Assembly (NCBI GenBank): GCA_017893485.1
Contig: CM030360.1
Span: 9,350,597 to 9,414,596 of the forward strand
Direction of reading: 5' to 3'
From: Hemerocallis citrina
Taxonomy: Eukaryota; Streptophyta; Magnoliopsida; Asparagales; Asphodelaceae
DNA length: 64,000 nt
In this document: one piece after another, positions 22,058 to 33,541 of the stretch
How positions within the stretch are numbered: the stretch's first letter is position 1
Layout of the letters: each line of letters starts with the position of its first letter
Made by a program: the position numbers and the translations under genes
The notes under the pieces: model-generated
The model's input: the letters and a program-made list of their open reading frames with translations, nothing else
Database searches by the model: none
What the model was told of the DNA's origin: nothing

Positions 22058-22972
22058 TCAGCGCTTTTTTGGAGCCGGAGCATTCCGCTTCAAAGACACC
22101 CAAGAGTGACGACGCTTGTCTCCGGAGCATGACCCCAAGCCGGCGAATTGAGACGTATCCTCGGCACCACTTCTAGTAGCTACTCCGACGGACGCTCCGC
22201 TAGACGAAATTGCCACCGAGCTCTGCGCGTCCCCCGGACTAGGTTGGCCGATCCGCTGACGGGTCGCCATCTCATAGAAGGTAATGCCCCGCTCACTCTC
22301 AGCACGAGTGCACGACGTGCTTCGAACATTGATCGGCCCTGAATGCGGCTTAAGACGGGCCATTTCCGCCTCCAACTCCGAGATCCGATCCCGCAATGAG
22401 TCGTCCTTGACGTCGACTTCGAAACGTGGGGGTATCGCGGAGTCTGGCACTCCAGATCGGCTGGCAATGAGGCGCCGAAGGTGGGTGACCTCAATGCTTT
22501 TATCCACCGTCGCTCTCTTGAGCGCTTCGACTTCGACGGTCAGCTGTACCCGTTCGGACGTCAACTTGGCCACCTCGGCTGTCAGCCCCTTGCCCTCACT
22601 CCGAAGCTTCGCCTCTACGGACTGCAGATGTTGTATCTCGGAAAGCAAATCGTCTCTCTCCGCTGTTATTTTGGACAAGTTATGACGGATGCACTGAACC
22701 CGAATCTCATTACTGAAATTAGTTGGCGAATATTCACCTTCGGGGATAAGCTCGGCGATCCTACTTTCCAAACGGCGAATCTCGATATCTCGCCGGCCGA
22801 GGATGAGCTGGAGATGGGTCCTCTCGCTTTCAGCTCGGCGCAATCCGAGCTCGACCTCGTAGAGTCTCTCTCGGCACCTCGCCAGACACAGCCTCGTCGC
22901 CCCTAGGCCGACCTCGGCTCGAGCTTCCTCATCCGAGCGCGAAGGCTCGATGTCTTGGGTGATCACCATAAG
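22058..22972 (-). CDS. antisense coiled-coil protein exon of the Tat element
   Basis: Open minus-strand frame that ends at 22058. It begins after a good splice acceptor (CTCTTTGCAG, AG at 22974-22973), with a possible ATG at 22969 (MVITQDIEPSRSDEEA). About 300 residues dominated by heptad-like, charged coiled-coil sequence (RRLESRIAEL, LTAEVAKLTSERVQLTVEVE, ISELEAEMARL), then a serine/alanine-rich tail ending in a basic KRNAPAPKKR. It is either a separate gene with a non-coding first exon or a downstream alternative exon of the unit at 23230-25337. A related exon with the same upstream acceptor is found in the second Tat-like element at 40368-40934, arguing that it is a real conserved part. 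Function unknown. Confidence 0.6.
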   Translation of the reverse strand, partial: LMVITQDIEPSRSDEEARAEVGLGATRLCLARCRERLYEVELGLRRAESERTHLQLILGRRDIEIRRLESRIAELIPEGEYSPTNFSNEIRVQCIRHNLSKITAERDDLLSEIQHLQSVEAKLRSEGKGLTAEVAKLTSERVQLTVEVEALKRATVDKSIEVTHLRRLIASRSGVPDSAIPPRFEVDVKDDSLRDRISELEAEMARLKPHSGPINVRSTSCTRAESERGITFYEMATRQRIGQPSPGDAQSSVAISSSGASVGVATRSGAEDTSQFAGLGSCSGDKRRHSWVSLKRNAPAPKKR

Positions 22973-23229
22973 CTGCAAAGAGATCGGAGTAATCATCAAA
23001 AACGTCGAACACTGCCGAAGCACCACACTTGGAAAAATTTTCTTTTCTAAAAACAAGAAGGGAATGTTCGGCAAAAGAGGGGGCAAAAGACAAAAACTTC
23101 CGAACATCAACACTTGCAAAAACTTTCTTTTCATTAATGTCAAAAAGTAGCGGTGGCCAGTCCGCTATTAGGCATTACAGAGTTCGAAAAGAAAAACAAA
23201 AAACAAAAACAAGAAAACAAAAGGCGGAT

Positions 23230-25337
23230 TCAAGGCTCGACCTCTTTCCCCGAGCGACGAGGTGGGGTGGAAGTTGACTTCGCCGAAGGAGACGCCGCCG
23301 CCAGCGGAGTAATCACGGTGCTAGGGACCTCATCAGTGGCCCCGACCCCGGCGCCGGCTTCGTCGTCGCCCTCCTCCTCTTCTTCCCCTTCGGACTCAGG
23401 GTCGAAGCCCTCGACGTGTCCGGGGAATAGCCGCCACCCTGAGACGTCCACCCCGGGGTATGCTTCCGACACCCGCGTGAGGGCGGCGGTGAAGGCCTTT
23501 GCCATATTCTGCGCGAGGAACCCTTGGGCCTTCTCCAAGGTCGCGTCCTCCACTGCCTTCACGGCTACCGCCTGTGCTGCCTCGACCTCGGCCAAATGCT
23601 TGGCCGACCCCTCCTTCTGCTGAAGGAGCTCGCCCTCCAGCCTCTTCACCTCGGCCTCGAGGTGCTGGACCCTCGCCGACCTGCCCTCGTGCTCGACACG
23701 GAGCTTGTCGAGCTCGTTCGACATCCGAGCTTTTTCGTTCCGAGCTTGGTCGGACTCCTGCTTCAGCTCTTTCTTTAGAGCTGTCAGCCTCTCGGTGAGG
23801 TGGCCGAAGTGGACGATGATCTGCAGCAAAGAAGAGCTAAAAGAGTTAGAAAAAATTTTGTGATTCAAGAAATACAACAGACGAGGAAAAGCTTACCGAT
23901 ACCGCCGAACGAGCGATCTCGATCACGTCGTCGCCCTCTCTCCCCGCCTTCATGGCGGCTCGGTCCTTCGGGGTGGCGAGATGCTTGATGGCCTGCATGC
24001 TCTCCAAAGAGTTCCCGAGGAACCCATCGTGCTTCCGAACTTGCCAGTCCGGAATATGGATCCGCTTGTGCTCCTCCGTCAGGAGCTCCTCGCCTGCCAC
24101 GGTCAGCGGCAGGGTCGGCATGGTGAGAGCGGCGGCAATGGGGAACTCCCCCATAGGTGCGGGAGCCGAAGTCCCCGCCACGGTGACGACCGGGTCGTCA
24201 AGGATCTCCACCTCCCCGACGGGGGCGTGATCCTCGGAGCCTTTGAGGTCGGGGGCAACTTGGACGCTACCCTCTTGCGCTTCTTCGGCGCCTTGCTCGC
24301 AAGCCCTGCCCGGAGCGCCAAGACCGCGTCGTAGTCCATGGATTCTGCATCAAAAACAAAAAGGTGATTAGCGCATAAAAAACAACAAGGCAATGAGTAC
24401 GGATAAAAGAACTTGACGAGAGCCGCGTACTGGGATCTACGCGGCAGAGCCCTCCCTTGTAGAGGACGTCCTCCGTCAGCTCCCTCCAATCGTACTTCGG
24501 CCGGTCAAGGAGGATCCGGACCGCCTCTTCTTCTTCTACTGAGAGCTTCGGCACCGCCTTCGCCCTCTTCGGCACCCCTTCTACCCAGTCAGAAGGGATC
24601 GGCCAGGCCTCTCGACTCCGCACGACGAACCACTTCTCTCGCCAGTGCTTAATAGAGTCAGGGCAGATGACGAGTCTGCCGCCGTGCCTCGGAGTCAAAT
24701 AATACCGGTACTCTGACTTATTTCCTTGGTGGAGCCGGTATAGCGTCCGAAGCACGTTCAGCCGCGGCTCGATCCCTGCGGCCTGGCAGTGGAGAACGAT
24801 ACCATTTATTACTCGCCACGCGTTCGGCATAAGTTGGATGGGGCTGACCCCGAACCAACTCACCACGGTGATTGCGAACGCGTGGAGAGGTAGCCGAGCA
24901 CCGGCGATAAAGGCATTGACCGGCCAGCAACACATGGTCACTGGCAGCGGCGAGTTGGCCCTAACTCCGGGGCCCGGCAACATGATTTCGTACTCCTCCG
25001 GGATGAAAAAAGAATCCCGAATCCCTGCCAGATCCTCCTCACGCAGGATCGATGCCGCATCGTCCGCCTCCGTCGTCTCCCTCGCGGCATTCTCCTCGAA
25101 GGACCTCCCCCTCCCATGGACAATTCGCTTGGCCTGATCCTCCGGGAGCTGCCTGACTCTGTGGAGCCCCGTCAACGGACCTGGTAGTTGTCCGAACTCC
25201 CCCATCCTCTTTGGATCAACAACGATCGAATCCTTGCCAAACACCTTGCCTTTGGTCGGGGTCGGAGTCGAGTCCTCGACGTCTTCAAGGGAGGGCTCGG
25301 ACCAAGAGACTTCGTTGGAGACAGAAGCTATAGACAT
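23230..25337 (-). CDS. antisense spliced gene: putative gypsy-type transposon domain plus coiled coil
   Basis: Minus-strand gene, probably three exons. Exon 1 starts at ATG 25337 (MSIASVSNEVSW) and ends near 24431. Intron 1, with acceptor TTTTGATGCAG at 24345, leaves phase 1; the donor is ambiguous. Exon 2 is 24344-23897 and exon 3 is 23820-23230, joined by a clear GTAAGC donor (23896) and TTTGCTGCAG acceptor (23821). Phases agree if one G is missing from the G4 run near 24214, where the frame breaks. Exon 1 carries VSWFGVSPIQLMPNAWRVIN and EYRYYLTPR, typical of the plant 'putative gypsy-type transposon' (Transposase_28-like) domain. Exon 2 has a basic KKRKR. Exon 3 is a long coiled coil followed by an acidic EEEEEGDD tail. 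About 648 residues if intact. Antisense ORFs at this place are known in Tat elements; their role is unknown. Confidence 0.68.
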
Positions 25338-25481
25338 AGTTGATGATAAATTACCTTAAGAAAGATAGCTGCCGGAAAACTTCGCCTGAAATAAACGCCG
25401 ACACCGGAAAAATTCGCCTGAGCACAAGAAACCGTCTGAGCAAAGGAGAGGAGAAATGAAAAATGAGAGAGGGGGGTGAGG

Positions 25482-25488
25482 ATTTATA
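25482..25488 (-). promoter_or_regulatory. TATA box of the antisense gene
   Basis: TATAAAT on the minus strand within CTATAAATCC, about 145 bp upstream of the ATG at 25337. With a start about 30 bp downstream this gives a 5' UTR of about 115 nt. The rest of 25338-25757 has no gene; it holds CTGTCAGAG short repeats near 25670. Confidence 0.55.
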
Positions 25489-25757
25489 GAGGGGAGGGCG
25501 CTCCAAACGAGGTTAATGGGCCCGTACGACCGGCCCATTTAAACCAAACGACGAAGCGACCCCAATCGTCGCCTCGCTAACCACAACGAATCATGAGTTG
25601 AATTTAATGCGCGTCCCGTCTGATAGAAGCCCAGAGGTCATTGCAATTAATGAACGTCCCATCTGTCAGGGTTGTCAGAGCTGTCAGAGCTGTCAGGGCC
25701 ACCAGAAGTTCAAATGGCGCACAGAAAAAACAAATCCCTAAAAACGACAAGTCTAGA

Positions 25758-28722
25758 AGTTCGGCACTCACTGCCGAGCGTTCGTGACACCGACCTTGTT
25801 ACGGGGTAAAAATCAAGTTTGGCACTCACTGCCGAGCGTTCGTGACACCGACCTTGTTACGGGGTAAAAATCAAGTTCGGCACTCACTGCCGAGCGTTCG
25901 TGGCACCGACCTTGTTACGGGGCAAAAATCAAGTTCGACACTCACTGCCGAGCGTTCGTGGCACCGACCTTGTTACGGGGCAAAAATCTAGTTCGGCACT
26001 CACTGCCGAGCGTTCGTGGCACCGACCTTGTTACGGGGCAAAAATCAAGTTCGGCACTCACTGCCGAGTGTTCGTGGCACCGACCTTGTTACTGGACAAA
26101 AATCAAGTTCGGCACTCACTGCCGAGCGTTCGTGGCACCGACCTTGTTACGGTGTAAAAATCAAGTTCGGCACTCACTGCCGAGCGTTCGTGACACCGAC
26201 TTTGTTACGGGGCAAAAATCAAGTTCGGCACTCACTGCCGAGCGTTCGTGGCACCGACCTTGTTACGGGGCAAAAATCAAGTTCGACACTCACTGCCGAG
26301 CGTTCGTGGCACCGACCTTGTTACGGGGCAAAAATCTAGTTCGGCACTCACTGCCGAGCGTTCGTGGCACCGACCTTGTTACGGGGCAAAAATCAAGTTC
26401 GGCACTCACTGCCGAGTGTTCGTGGCACCGACCTTGTTACTGGACAAAAATCAAGTTCGGCACTCACTGCCGAGCGTTCGTGGCACCGACCTTGTTACGG
26501 TGTAAAAATCAAGTTCGGCACTCACTGCCGAGCGTTCGTGACACCGACCTTGTTACGGGGTAAAAATCAAGTTCGGCACTCACTGCCGAGCGTTCGTGGC
26601 ACCGACCTTGTTACGGGGCAAAAATCAAGTTCGACACTCACTGCCGAGCGTTCGTGGCACCGACCTTGTTACGGGGCAAAAATCTAGTTCGGCACTCACT
26701 GCCGAGCGTTCGTGGCACCGACCTTGTTACGGGGCAAAAATCTAGTTCGGCACTCACTGCCGAGCGTTCGTGGCACCGACCTTGTTACGGGGCAAAAATC
26801 AAGTTCGGCACTCACTGCCGAGTGTTCGTGGCACCGACCTTGTTACTAGACAAAAATCAAGTTCGGCACTCACTGCCGAGCGTTCGTGACACCGACCTTG
26901 TTACGGTGTAAAAATCAAGTTCGGCACTCACTGCCGAGCGTTCGTGACACCGACCTTGTTACGGGGCAAAAATCAAGTTCGGCACTCACTGCCGAGCGTT
27001 CGTGGCACCGACCTTGTTACGGGGCAAAAATCTAGTTCGGCACTCACTGCCGAGCGTTCGTGGCACCGACCTTGTTACGGGGCAAAAATCTAGTTCGGCA
27101 CTCACTGCCGAGCGTTCGTGGCACCGACCTTGTTACGGGGCAAAAATCAAGTTCGGCACTCACTGCCGAGTGTTCGTGGCACCGACCTTGTTACTGGACA
27201 AAAATCAAGTTCGGCACTCACTGCCGAGCGTTAGTGGCACCGACCTTGTTATGGTGTAAAAATCAAGTTCGGCACTCACTGCCGAGCGTTCGTGACACCG
27301 ACCTTGTTACGGGGCAAAAATCAAGTTCGGCACTCACTGCCGAGCGTTCGTGGCACCGACCTTGTTACGGGGCAAAAATCAAGTTCGACACTCACTGCCG
27401 AGCGTTCGTGGCACCGACCTTGTTACGGGGCAAAAATCTAGTTCGGCACTCACTGCCGAGCGTTCGTGGCACCGACCTTGTTACGGGGCAAAAATCTAGT
27501 TCGGCACTCACTACCGAGCGTTCGTGGCACCGACCTTGTTACTGGACAAAAATCAAGTTCGGCACTCACTGCCGAGCGTTCGTGGCACCGACCTTGTTAC
27601 GGGGCAAAAATCAAGTTCGGCACTCACTACCGAGCGTTCGTGGCACCGACCTTGTTACGGTGTAAAAATCAAGTTCGGCACTCACTGCCGAGCGTTCGTG
27701 ACACCGACCTTGTTACGGGGCAAAAATCAAGTTCGGCACTCACTGCCGAGCGTTCGTGGCACCGACCTTGTTACGGGGCAAAAATCAAGTTCGACACTCA
27801 CTGCCGAGCATTCGTGGCACCGACCTTGTTACGGGGCAAAAATCTAGTTCGGCACTCACTGCCGAGCGTTCGTGGCACCGACCTTGTTACGGGGCAAAAA
27901 TCAAGTTCGGCACTCACTGCCGAGTGTTCGTGGCACCGACCTTGTTACTGGACAAAAATTAAGTTCGGCACTCACTGCCGAGCGTTCGTGGCACCGACCT
28001 TGTTACGGTGTAAAAATCAAGTTCGGCACTCACTGCCGAGCGTTCGTGACACCGACCTTGTTACGGGGCAAAAATCAAGTTCGGCACTCACTGCCGAGCG
28101 TTCGTGACACCGACCTTGTTACGGGACAAAAATCAAGTTCGGCACTCACTGCCGAGCGTTCGTGGCACCGACCTTGTTACGGGGCAAAAATCAAGTTCGG
28201 TACTCACTGCCGAGCGTTCGTGGCACCGACCTTGTTACGGGGTAAAAATCAAGTTCGGCACTCACTGCCGAGCGTTCGTGGCACCGACCTTGTTACGGGG
28301 TAAAAATCAAGTTCGGCACTCACTGCCGAGCGTTCGTGACATCGACCTTGTTACGGGGTAAAAATCAAGTTCGGCACTCACTGCCGAGCGTTCGTGACAC
28401 CGACCTTGTTACGGGGCAAAAATCAAGTTCGGCACTCACTGCCGAGCGTTCGTGGCACCGACCTCATTACGGGGTAAAAATCAAGTTCGGCACTCACTGC
28501 CGAGCGTTCGTGACACCGACCTTGTTACGGGGCAAAAATCAAGTTCGGCACTCACTGCCGAGCGTTCGTGGCACCGACCTTGTTACGGGGTAAAATCAAG
28601 TTCGGCACTCACTGCCGAGCGTTCGTGACACCGACCTTGTTACGGGGCAAAAATCAAGTTCGGCACTCACTGCCAAGCGTTCGTGACACCGACCTTGTTA
28701 CGGGGTAAAAATCAAGTTCGGC
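25758..28722 (+). repeat. 58-bp tandem array, about 51 copies
   Basis: The unit begins AGTTCGGCACTCACTGCCGA and ends in GGGGCAAAAATCA. Each carries a perfect small hairpin TCGGCA-CTCAC-TGCCGA. Variant units marked by TTACTGGAC or TTACTAGAC recur at 26091, 26439, 26845, 27193, 27541 and 27947, i.e. 6 or 7 units apart, so there is higher-order structure. One unit near 28588 is 57 bp. The long open frames through the array are artefacts of the repeat. Confidence 0.96.
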
Positions 28723-29088
28723 AGATCGCCAGACTCATTCCTAGTGCTCGCGGCTATGCCGAACTCGCTTTCCTCTCCGAAAAAGCTTGCCGAACTGCAT
28801 ATGGACCTCGGCCTCCCAGCCAGCGAGCCCTGGGGGGAGCCTAAGGCGTGATACAAATGTACGAAACCCCCGAACGACGAGTTGACACTTCGCGAAGGAA
28901 AAGAGGATGTCCCTGCAGGAATACCACATGACCATCAGAACTCATGAGCGACTCGAAACTCAATCCACTTGGAAAATCACCTCACTACCCCTTCGAGATT
29001 CGAAACCCACCATTTGAACTCCGATACAACTCCGCTAGCCATTAAAACAGTTAAACTACTCCTCAAAGGCCGATCAAATTTAGCCTTT
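28723..29088 (+). other. unique end of the Tat 3' region
   Basis: 366 bp between the 58-bp array and the PPT. No frame is supported. It contains degenerate GCCGAAC words reminiscent of the array. Confidence 0.5.
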
Positions 29089-29104
29089 AGGAGTGGGGGG
29101 CTCG
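29089..29104 (+). other. polypurine tract of the Tat element
   Basis: AGGAGTGGGGGGCTCG directly before the 3' LTR start TGATATGG; the plus-strand priming site. Confidence 0.8.
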
Positions 29105-29765
29105 TGATATGGCTAAAAAACGGGGGTTAATCGGAACCGTCCAAATCGGGCACGAATCTTGGGACCTAGGGGTAAAACGGTAATTTCGCCTACAAGAGGG
29201 TCCAAAATGGGTATTGGATCTTCTCCCCAAGGACCCAATAACCCACGAATGGATCCACCAGCAAGAGGGTGCGGATTTTAACCCGCTGCGCACCCGTTCC
29301 AGCGAGATAAAATCAGGGTCCCTGGTTAATCATGATCAACGGCCCTGATGTACGTCTATCTTTTCACTGGGATTTGGGGATTAAATTCCTTATCTGATTA
29401 CAGGGAATATACCTTATCAGATTACATTACTAATCTGTTTACGAGGAGAATATTCCTTATCAGACCACGGGGATTACATTCCTAATCTGTTCTCTAAGAC
29501 GCCTATAAATACCCCCCATCCATCTCCATTAAGAGGTAATCAATCTTTCACCAGTTTTTGCACTCTTTCATAGTCTTCCTGGTTACTGACTTGAGCGTCG
29601 GAGGGTGCGTCGCCGGAAACAACCCTGGTGTCTCGCACTTTTTGCAGGTCTACGGCGGGATCGACTACCAAAGCCCAACGGAACAGGTATACAGGTTTAC
29701 TATTCAGTTTCCCTAAGAATCCAAAAATTCATCTGTTTGCCCCCACACCAAATTTAGCGGCAACA
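29105..29765 (+). repeat. 3' LTR of the Tat element
   Basis: 661 bp, TATAAATA at 29504. About 10 substitutions and 3 single-base indels relative to the 5' LTR. Followed by the second GTGAT at 29766-29770. Confidence 0.95.
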
Positions 29766-30449
29766 GTGATCATGTTTTGAAAATCCGTGTAATTATAGTG
29801 CCCATTTTGTGTATGTTTTGGGGCATATAAGCCCTTATAGGTGATTTTACTTATATGAAACATGATGTATGAGCTAGTATGCTATAATTGGATATTATGA
29901 GATTTAATTAGAGGAAATAAATGATTTTGGCCCCTTTTCTTGGAAACCCGCATGGGTGGTGTATGTTGTGTGTATATATATATATCATGATATTGACTCG
30001 GGATGTGATAATTGATGAAATTAATAAGTGGGTATATGGTTACATTATAATTATGTTCGAAGTGAATTAATGGGTAATAATGGATATTATACTGTGATGA
30101 AGTATACATTTTGATACTTTTACGATATGGAATAACATAATGTAGTTCTTTTATTACTGTTATAATCTTGGCCCATTAATAATATGCATTGATATGATAA
30201 GATGGTTTTATATGTTGAATGACAGAATGTATGCATAATATGGTATAATGATGTGATGATTAATATTGTGGATGCCGGATATGTATCAAATGGTAAGATA
30301 AAAGATAAGATGGTAAGTGTTAATAAAATGTGTTTTTATTCACATGATTAAAGTCAAGGATGTGACAATTGTCCAGTAAAAGTTGTGATGCTTTATGTTG
30401 ATTTAGTAAGATGAAAAGATGAAATGAATAATGCTAATAACAGATGGCT

Positions 30450-30870
30450 TTGTTGACCAGTACCTACAGCAATCCTGGGGGTTTGGGCTAGACCTCCTAA
30501 TACCCATGGACCGGCTTGGGGTAAGTGGACCCAAACTATGTTTGGGGTAAGTGGATTTTATCGCCCAAGCTATCGGCTTGAGGCCCAGCTTTCCCTTGAT
30601 GACAGCTGTCGCGAGGAAGTACCCAGTTTATCTGGGGTAAGTGGTTTTTCTCTCCTGGCTTCGGCTGGGAGGAAGTACCCAGTTTATCTGGGGTAAGTGG
30701 TTTTTCCCTCGATGACAGCCGTCGCGAGGAAGTACCCAGGTTACCTGGGGTCAGTGGCTTTTTTTCTCCCTCTTGGCTTCGGCTGGGAGGAAGTACCCAA
30801 GTTCTACTTGGGGTAAGTGGTTCCCTCGCTAGTTCGGCTAGGAGGAAGACGTAGCCTCGGACGAGTAAGA
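30450..30870. repeat. short degenerate tandem repeats inside solo LTR 1
   Basis: GGGGTAAGTGG and GGAAGTACCCA alternate about five times with CGGCTTGG/GGCTTCGGCTGGGAGG. Another pair of repeats, about 85 bp each (TGTACCTTGGAA to ACTACCTGCC), lies at about 31220 and 31852. The remainder of 29771-32975 is AT-rich LTR without a gene. Confidence 0.7.
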
Positions 30871-32980
30871 CTCTGTGTGAGCATCGGGCCGCATGTTTAC
30901 TGGGCTGTCGGCTTTCAGTATGTTGGGATACTGTGGCTCACTGATCGACAAACTAATAAAATAAATAAGTGTGAACAATAAATGTGGTAGTAAAGAAAGT
31001 GGTTAGTGGAATGTGAATTTTGGATGAGAAAAAAAGTGGTTGTGAATGAAGTAAATGTGAAAGAAAATGAGTTATGAGTTAGTGTATGAAAAGAAGTGAT
31101 AAATGCAGTGCGTGGTTAATTTAAAATGATAATAATAGAAGAGAAATGTGTTCTTATGAATAATACGAAGTAATGGTATTATGTGTGTGATCATTAAAGT
31201 AAAATACAGTTGATGTGAGTTGTACCTTGGAATTGTGTTAAGGAACTACCTGCCCGCTATTTCTGTGGAAATGGTGGGAACTACCTGCCTTGGCATAATT
31301 CGCGGGGTGAGTTGTTATAATAGTGGGAATGATTGATGGAAATGAGAAATAAAGTAAAGTAAAGATGATAAGTGATTGAAGTGATTAATAACCAAGCTAT
31401 CGGCTTGAGATGTGATGTGATATTATCCAAACTGTGTGTTTGGGGTGCGGTGATTATTACCCAAGCTATCGGCTATGGGGTGTGATATGTTGTGGCCCCA
31501 GATTGTGTTTGGGGATTAAGTGAAAATGATAATAAGATTTATTGTTTATAAGAATGAGAAATTACTAAAGTGATATAAAAAAATGTGAATGAGCTATAAA
31601 ACATGGTTTTGATGCAATGAGTATAAGTATTCTAATTAATGATGTGTTAATGATGTGATGAAATGTGAGTAAATCGCATGGGCAATGAGATGTGGTATTT
31701 ATGTCATAAGGCATGAAGGAAGGTGGAATTATGAGAATAGATGCATATGTTTATGATATGATACTTATTATAATACAATAAAATAAATACCTGTATTATG
31801 AGATTGGGTATGAAAATGGTTATTAAAGAAAGTATGTTCTGATATGAGTTTGTGTACCTTGGAAGTGTGTCGGGGAACTACTCGCCCGCTATTTCCGTGG
31901 AAATGGTGGGAACTACCTGCCTCGGCACAACTTCCAGGATGAATGTGTGTGTTGATGACATAATATAAGTAAATGAAACGCATGGCTTAATAGAGTTGGA
32001 GAAACGATGTAATAACATCATGTAGTTATATTAATATAAATAGTGAAATGCTGATGTGACGATAAGTGTGGAAAGATGAATATTCGTATTATGCGAATGT
32101 AGGACAAGGATATATATGAGGTTGATGTGAAATATATAGCGGAAAGGTGTGAATTATGGGAAATTTTGTGATTCGATGCTTATTTGACAAGTATTTGGAT
32201 ATAATTCGTATTGATGATGTTTTTAAGTTCAGATATTCCAGGTGTACCCTCTTACATGATGTTTGTAAGTTTAAATTAATTTCTTTATACAATTTAATTC
32301 ATTTGTTAGATTTTTAAATTATACTCACACCAGAAATGCCTGACCCCTTAGTGTTTGGGGGGTTAGGGGAGTCTGAGGACTACCCTAGATCCCCCACTGT
32401 TGCAGGTTCTCATCAGTGCAGAGGTGAGGCGTGGATTGGTAGGATAAATTTTTATTTTAAAAATTTGTACTATTTAGTTATAGGAATAGTAAAATTTATG
32501 ATCTAAATTGTATTATGGGTGTATAAGCATGTATATGACGATGATGAGTATAGTGTGAGGTGGTGTGGTATGTTTGTGACCCGTACCCATCTTGTTGTGG
32601 AGTACCGGGCTCTGTGGTAGGTTTTATAAGGATTTTTCTAAAATTTTACCTTGTTTTTCAAAGAAATTTATAGTTTTTAATTGATATTTGATAATCCGTT
32701 ATGAGTTTGGCCCCCAGAGTATTATATTATATTGCCTGTGTGTATCTGCTCATTTTGGCCTGGGGAGCCCATGAAAATATTATGTGGATTGTGAGCTACG
32801 GAATTTTGAGCAGAATTCCGTAAGCTTTTTGTGTTTCGGGGCAAAATTTACAGGAAAGACTCTGTCAAAATTTTTCCTGAAATATAACTTTCTTAGTTTA
32901 TGATTAAAGTGATATAGAAATTGAAGGAATTGAATTTGGAGACTTAGTTATAAAAAAAAAAAATGGGGTGTTACATACTT

Positions 32981-33110
32981 CCTAAATTTTATGGCTAGAT
33001 AGAAATAACAATTATTTTTGTGAAACTTGTATTAGTATTTCTAGTATTCTAAGTGAGATCATGTATTTTATTTCCTTTTGGGCTACAACCGCGACAACTG
33101 AAAAAAGGGG
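32981..33110 (+). pseudogene. LINE ORF2 extreme C-terminus, continuation of 9151-9585
   Basis: In one frame reads WLDRNNNYF and then IMYFISFW, matching the usual end of plant LINE ORF2. It was separated from its upstream part by the solo LTR insertion; TACTT is duplicated at the junction. Confidence 0.55.
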
Positions 33111-33541
33111 TAGATCCCTAGAACTTTCTACGTGGATGAGTACGATGATGGGGAGATAGAGATTATGCCGATTCTCGAATGATCTCATCCTCCATGGAGG
33201 TTGTTGGAGGGATTTTCATTATCTTTCCTGTACTCATGATGCTGTTTTGTTCTACGTCACTTTGATTTGTCTCACCCTTCAAGGAATGTTGGATGTTTAT
33301 TATTTTATTTTCTGCTTTCCCTACTTGTACTTGTAGATATACTAAGTTCTCTAGGTTTTGTTTCGTTACCATTTTATTAATTAAATATGGTGGTCATACT
33401 CCACATTTTTCTTTAAAATACGGAAAAAAAAGACAAACAAAAATTATGTTCCTTAATTTTTGGAACTCTTTTCTTAATGCTCATTCAATTTCAATTCCGA
33501 AGTTTTTTATTCAGTTCAAGAGAGGTTGGAACTATCCGTAA
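33111..33541. other. unassigned DNA
   Basis: AT-rich. A 69-codon minus-strand frame (33163-33372) has no recognisable domain. Probably old LINE or flanking sequence. Confidence 0.3.

Larger units (their letters stand above)
11368..29765 (+). mobile_element. complete Tat-lineage Ty3/gypsy retrotransposon, 18.4 kb
   Basis: Order: 5' LTR, PBS, gag, protease, RT, degenerate RNase H, second RNase H, integrase, 214-bp tandem array, antisense gene region, 58-bp tandem array, PPT, 3' LTR, with a perfect GTGAT TSD. The lineage call rests on known Tat traits: two RNase H-type domains, an integrase without chromodomain, a very long 3' region and an extra antisense ORF. The LTRs show about 10 substitutions plus 3 indels in 660 bp by eye, so the insertion is young. 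Stops and frameshifts in gag-pol make it dependent on a relative for movement. Confidence 0.93.
9591..32975 (+). mobile_element. large solo LTR 1, split by the Tat element
   Basis: Starts TGTAACACCTCAG at 9591 and ends GGGGTGTTACA at 32975. The flanking 5-bp duplications TACTT (9586-9590, 32976-32980) are perfect. Without the inserted element it is about 5.0 kb. There is no internal coding region, PBS or PPT, and no second copy of its ends, so a solo LTR is the simplest reading. Such long LTRs bounded by TGTAACACC and GGTGTTACA occur in the Tekay/Del chromovirus group of Ty3/gypsy; that assignment is inference. It inserted into the LINE remnant. Confidence 0.78.

Noticed and set aside
22148..22906. 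Plus-strand frames opposite the antisense coiled-coil exon
   Set aside because: The minus strand has the coherent coiled-coil protein, acceptor site and poly(A) signal; the plus frames are low in pattern and overlap each other.
25900..28593. Many overlapping plus-strand frames of 85-213 codons in the 58-bp array
   Set aside because: They cycle through all three frames of the same repeat (58 is not a multiple of 3), have no distinct start context and encode only the repeat in different phases.
25758..28722. Possible CRISPR-like array
   Set aside because: Units are contiguous with no unique spacers, and the context is a plant retrotransposon.
33163..33372. 69-codon minus-strand frame
   Set aside because: No recognisable domain and opposite in direction to the LINE remnant beside it; too short to support.
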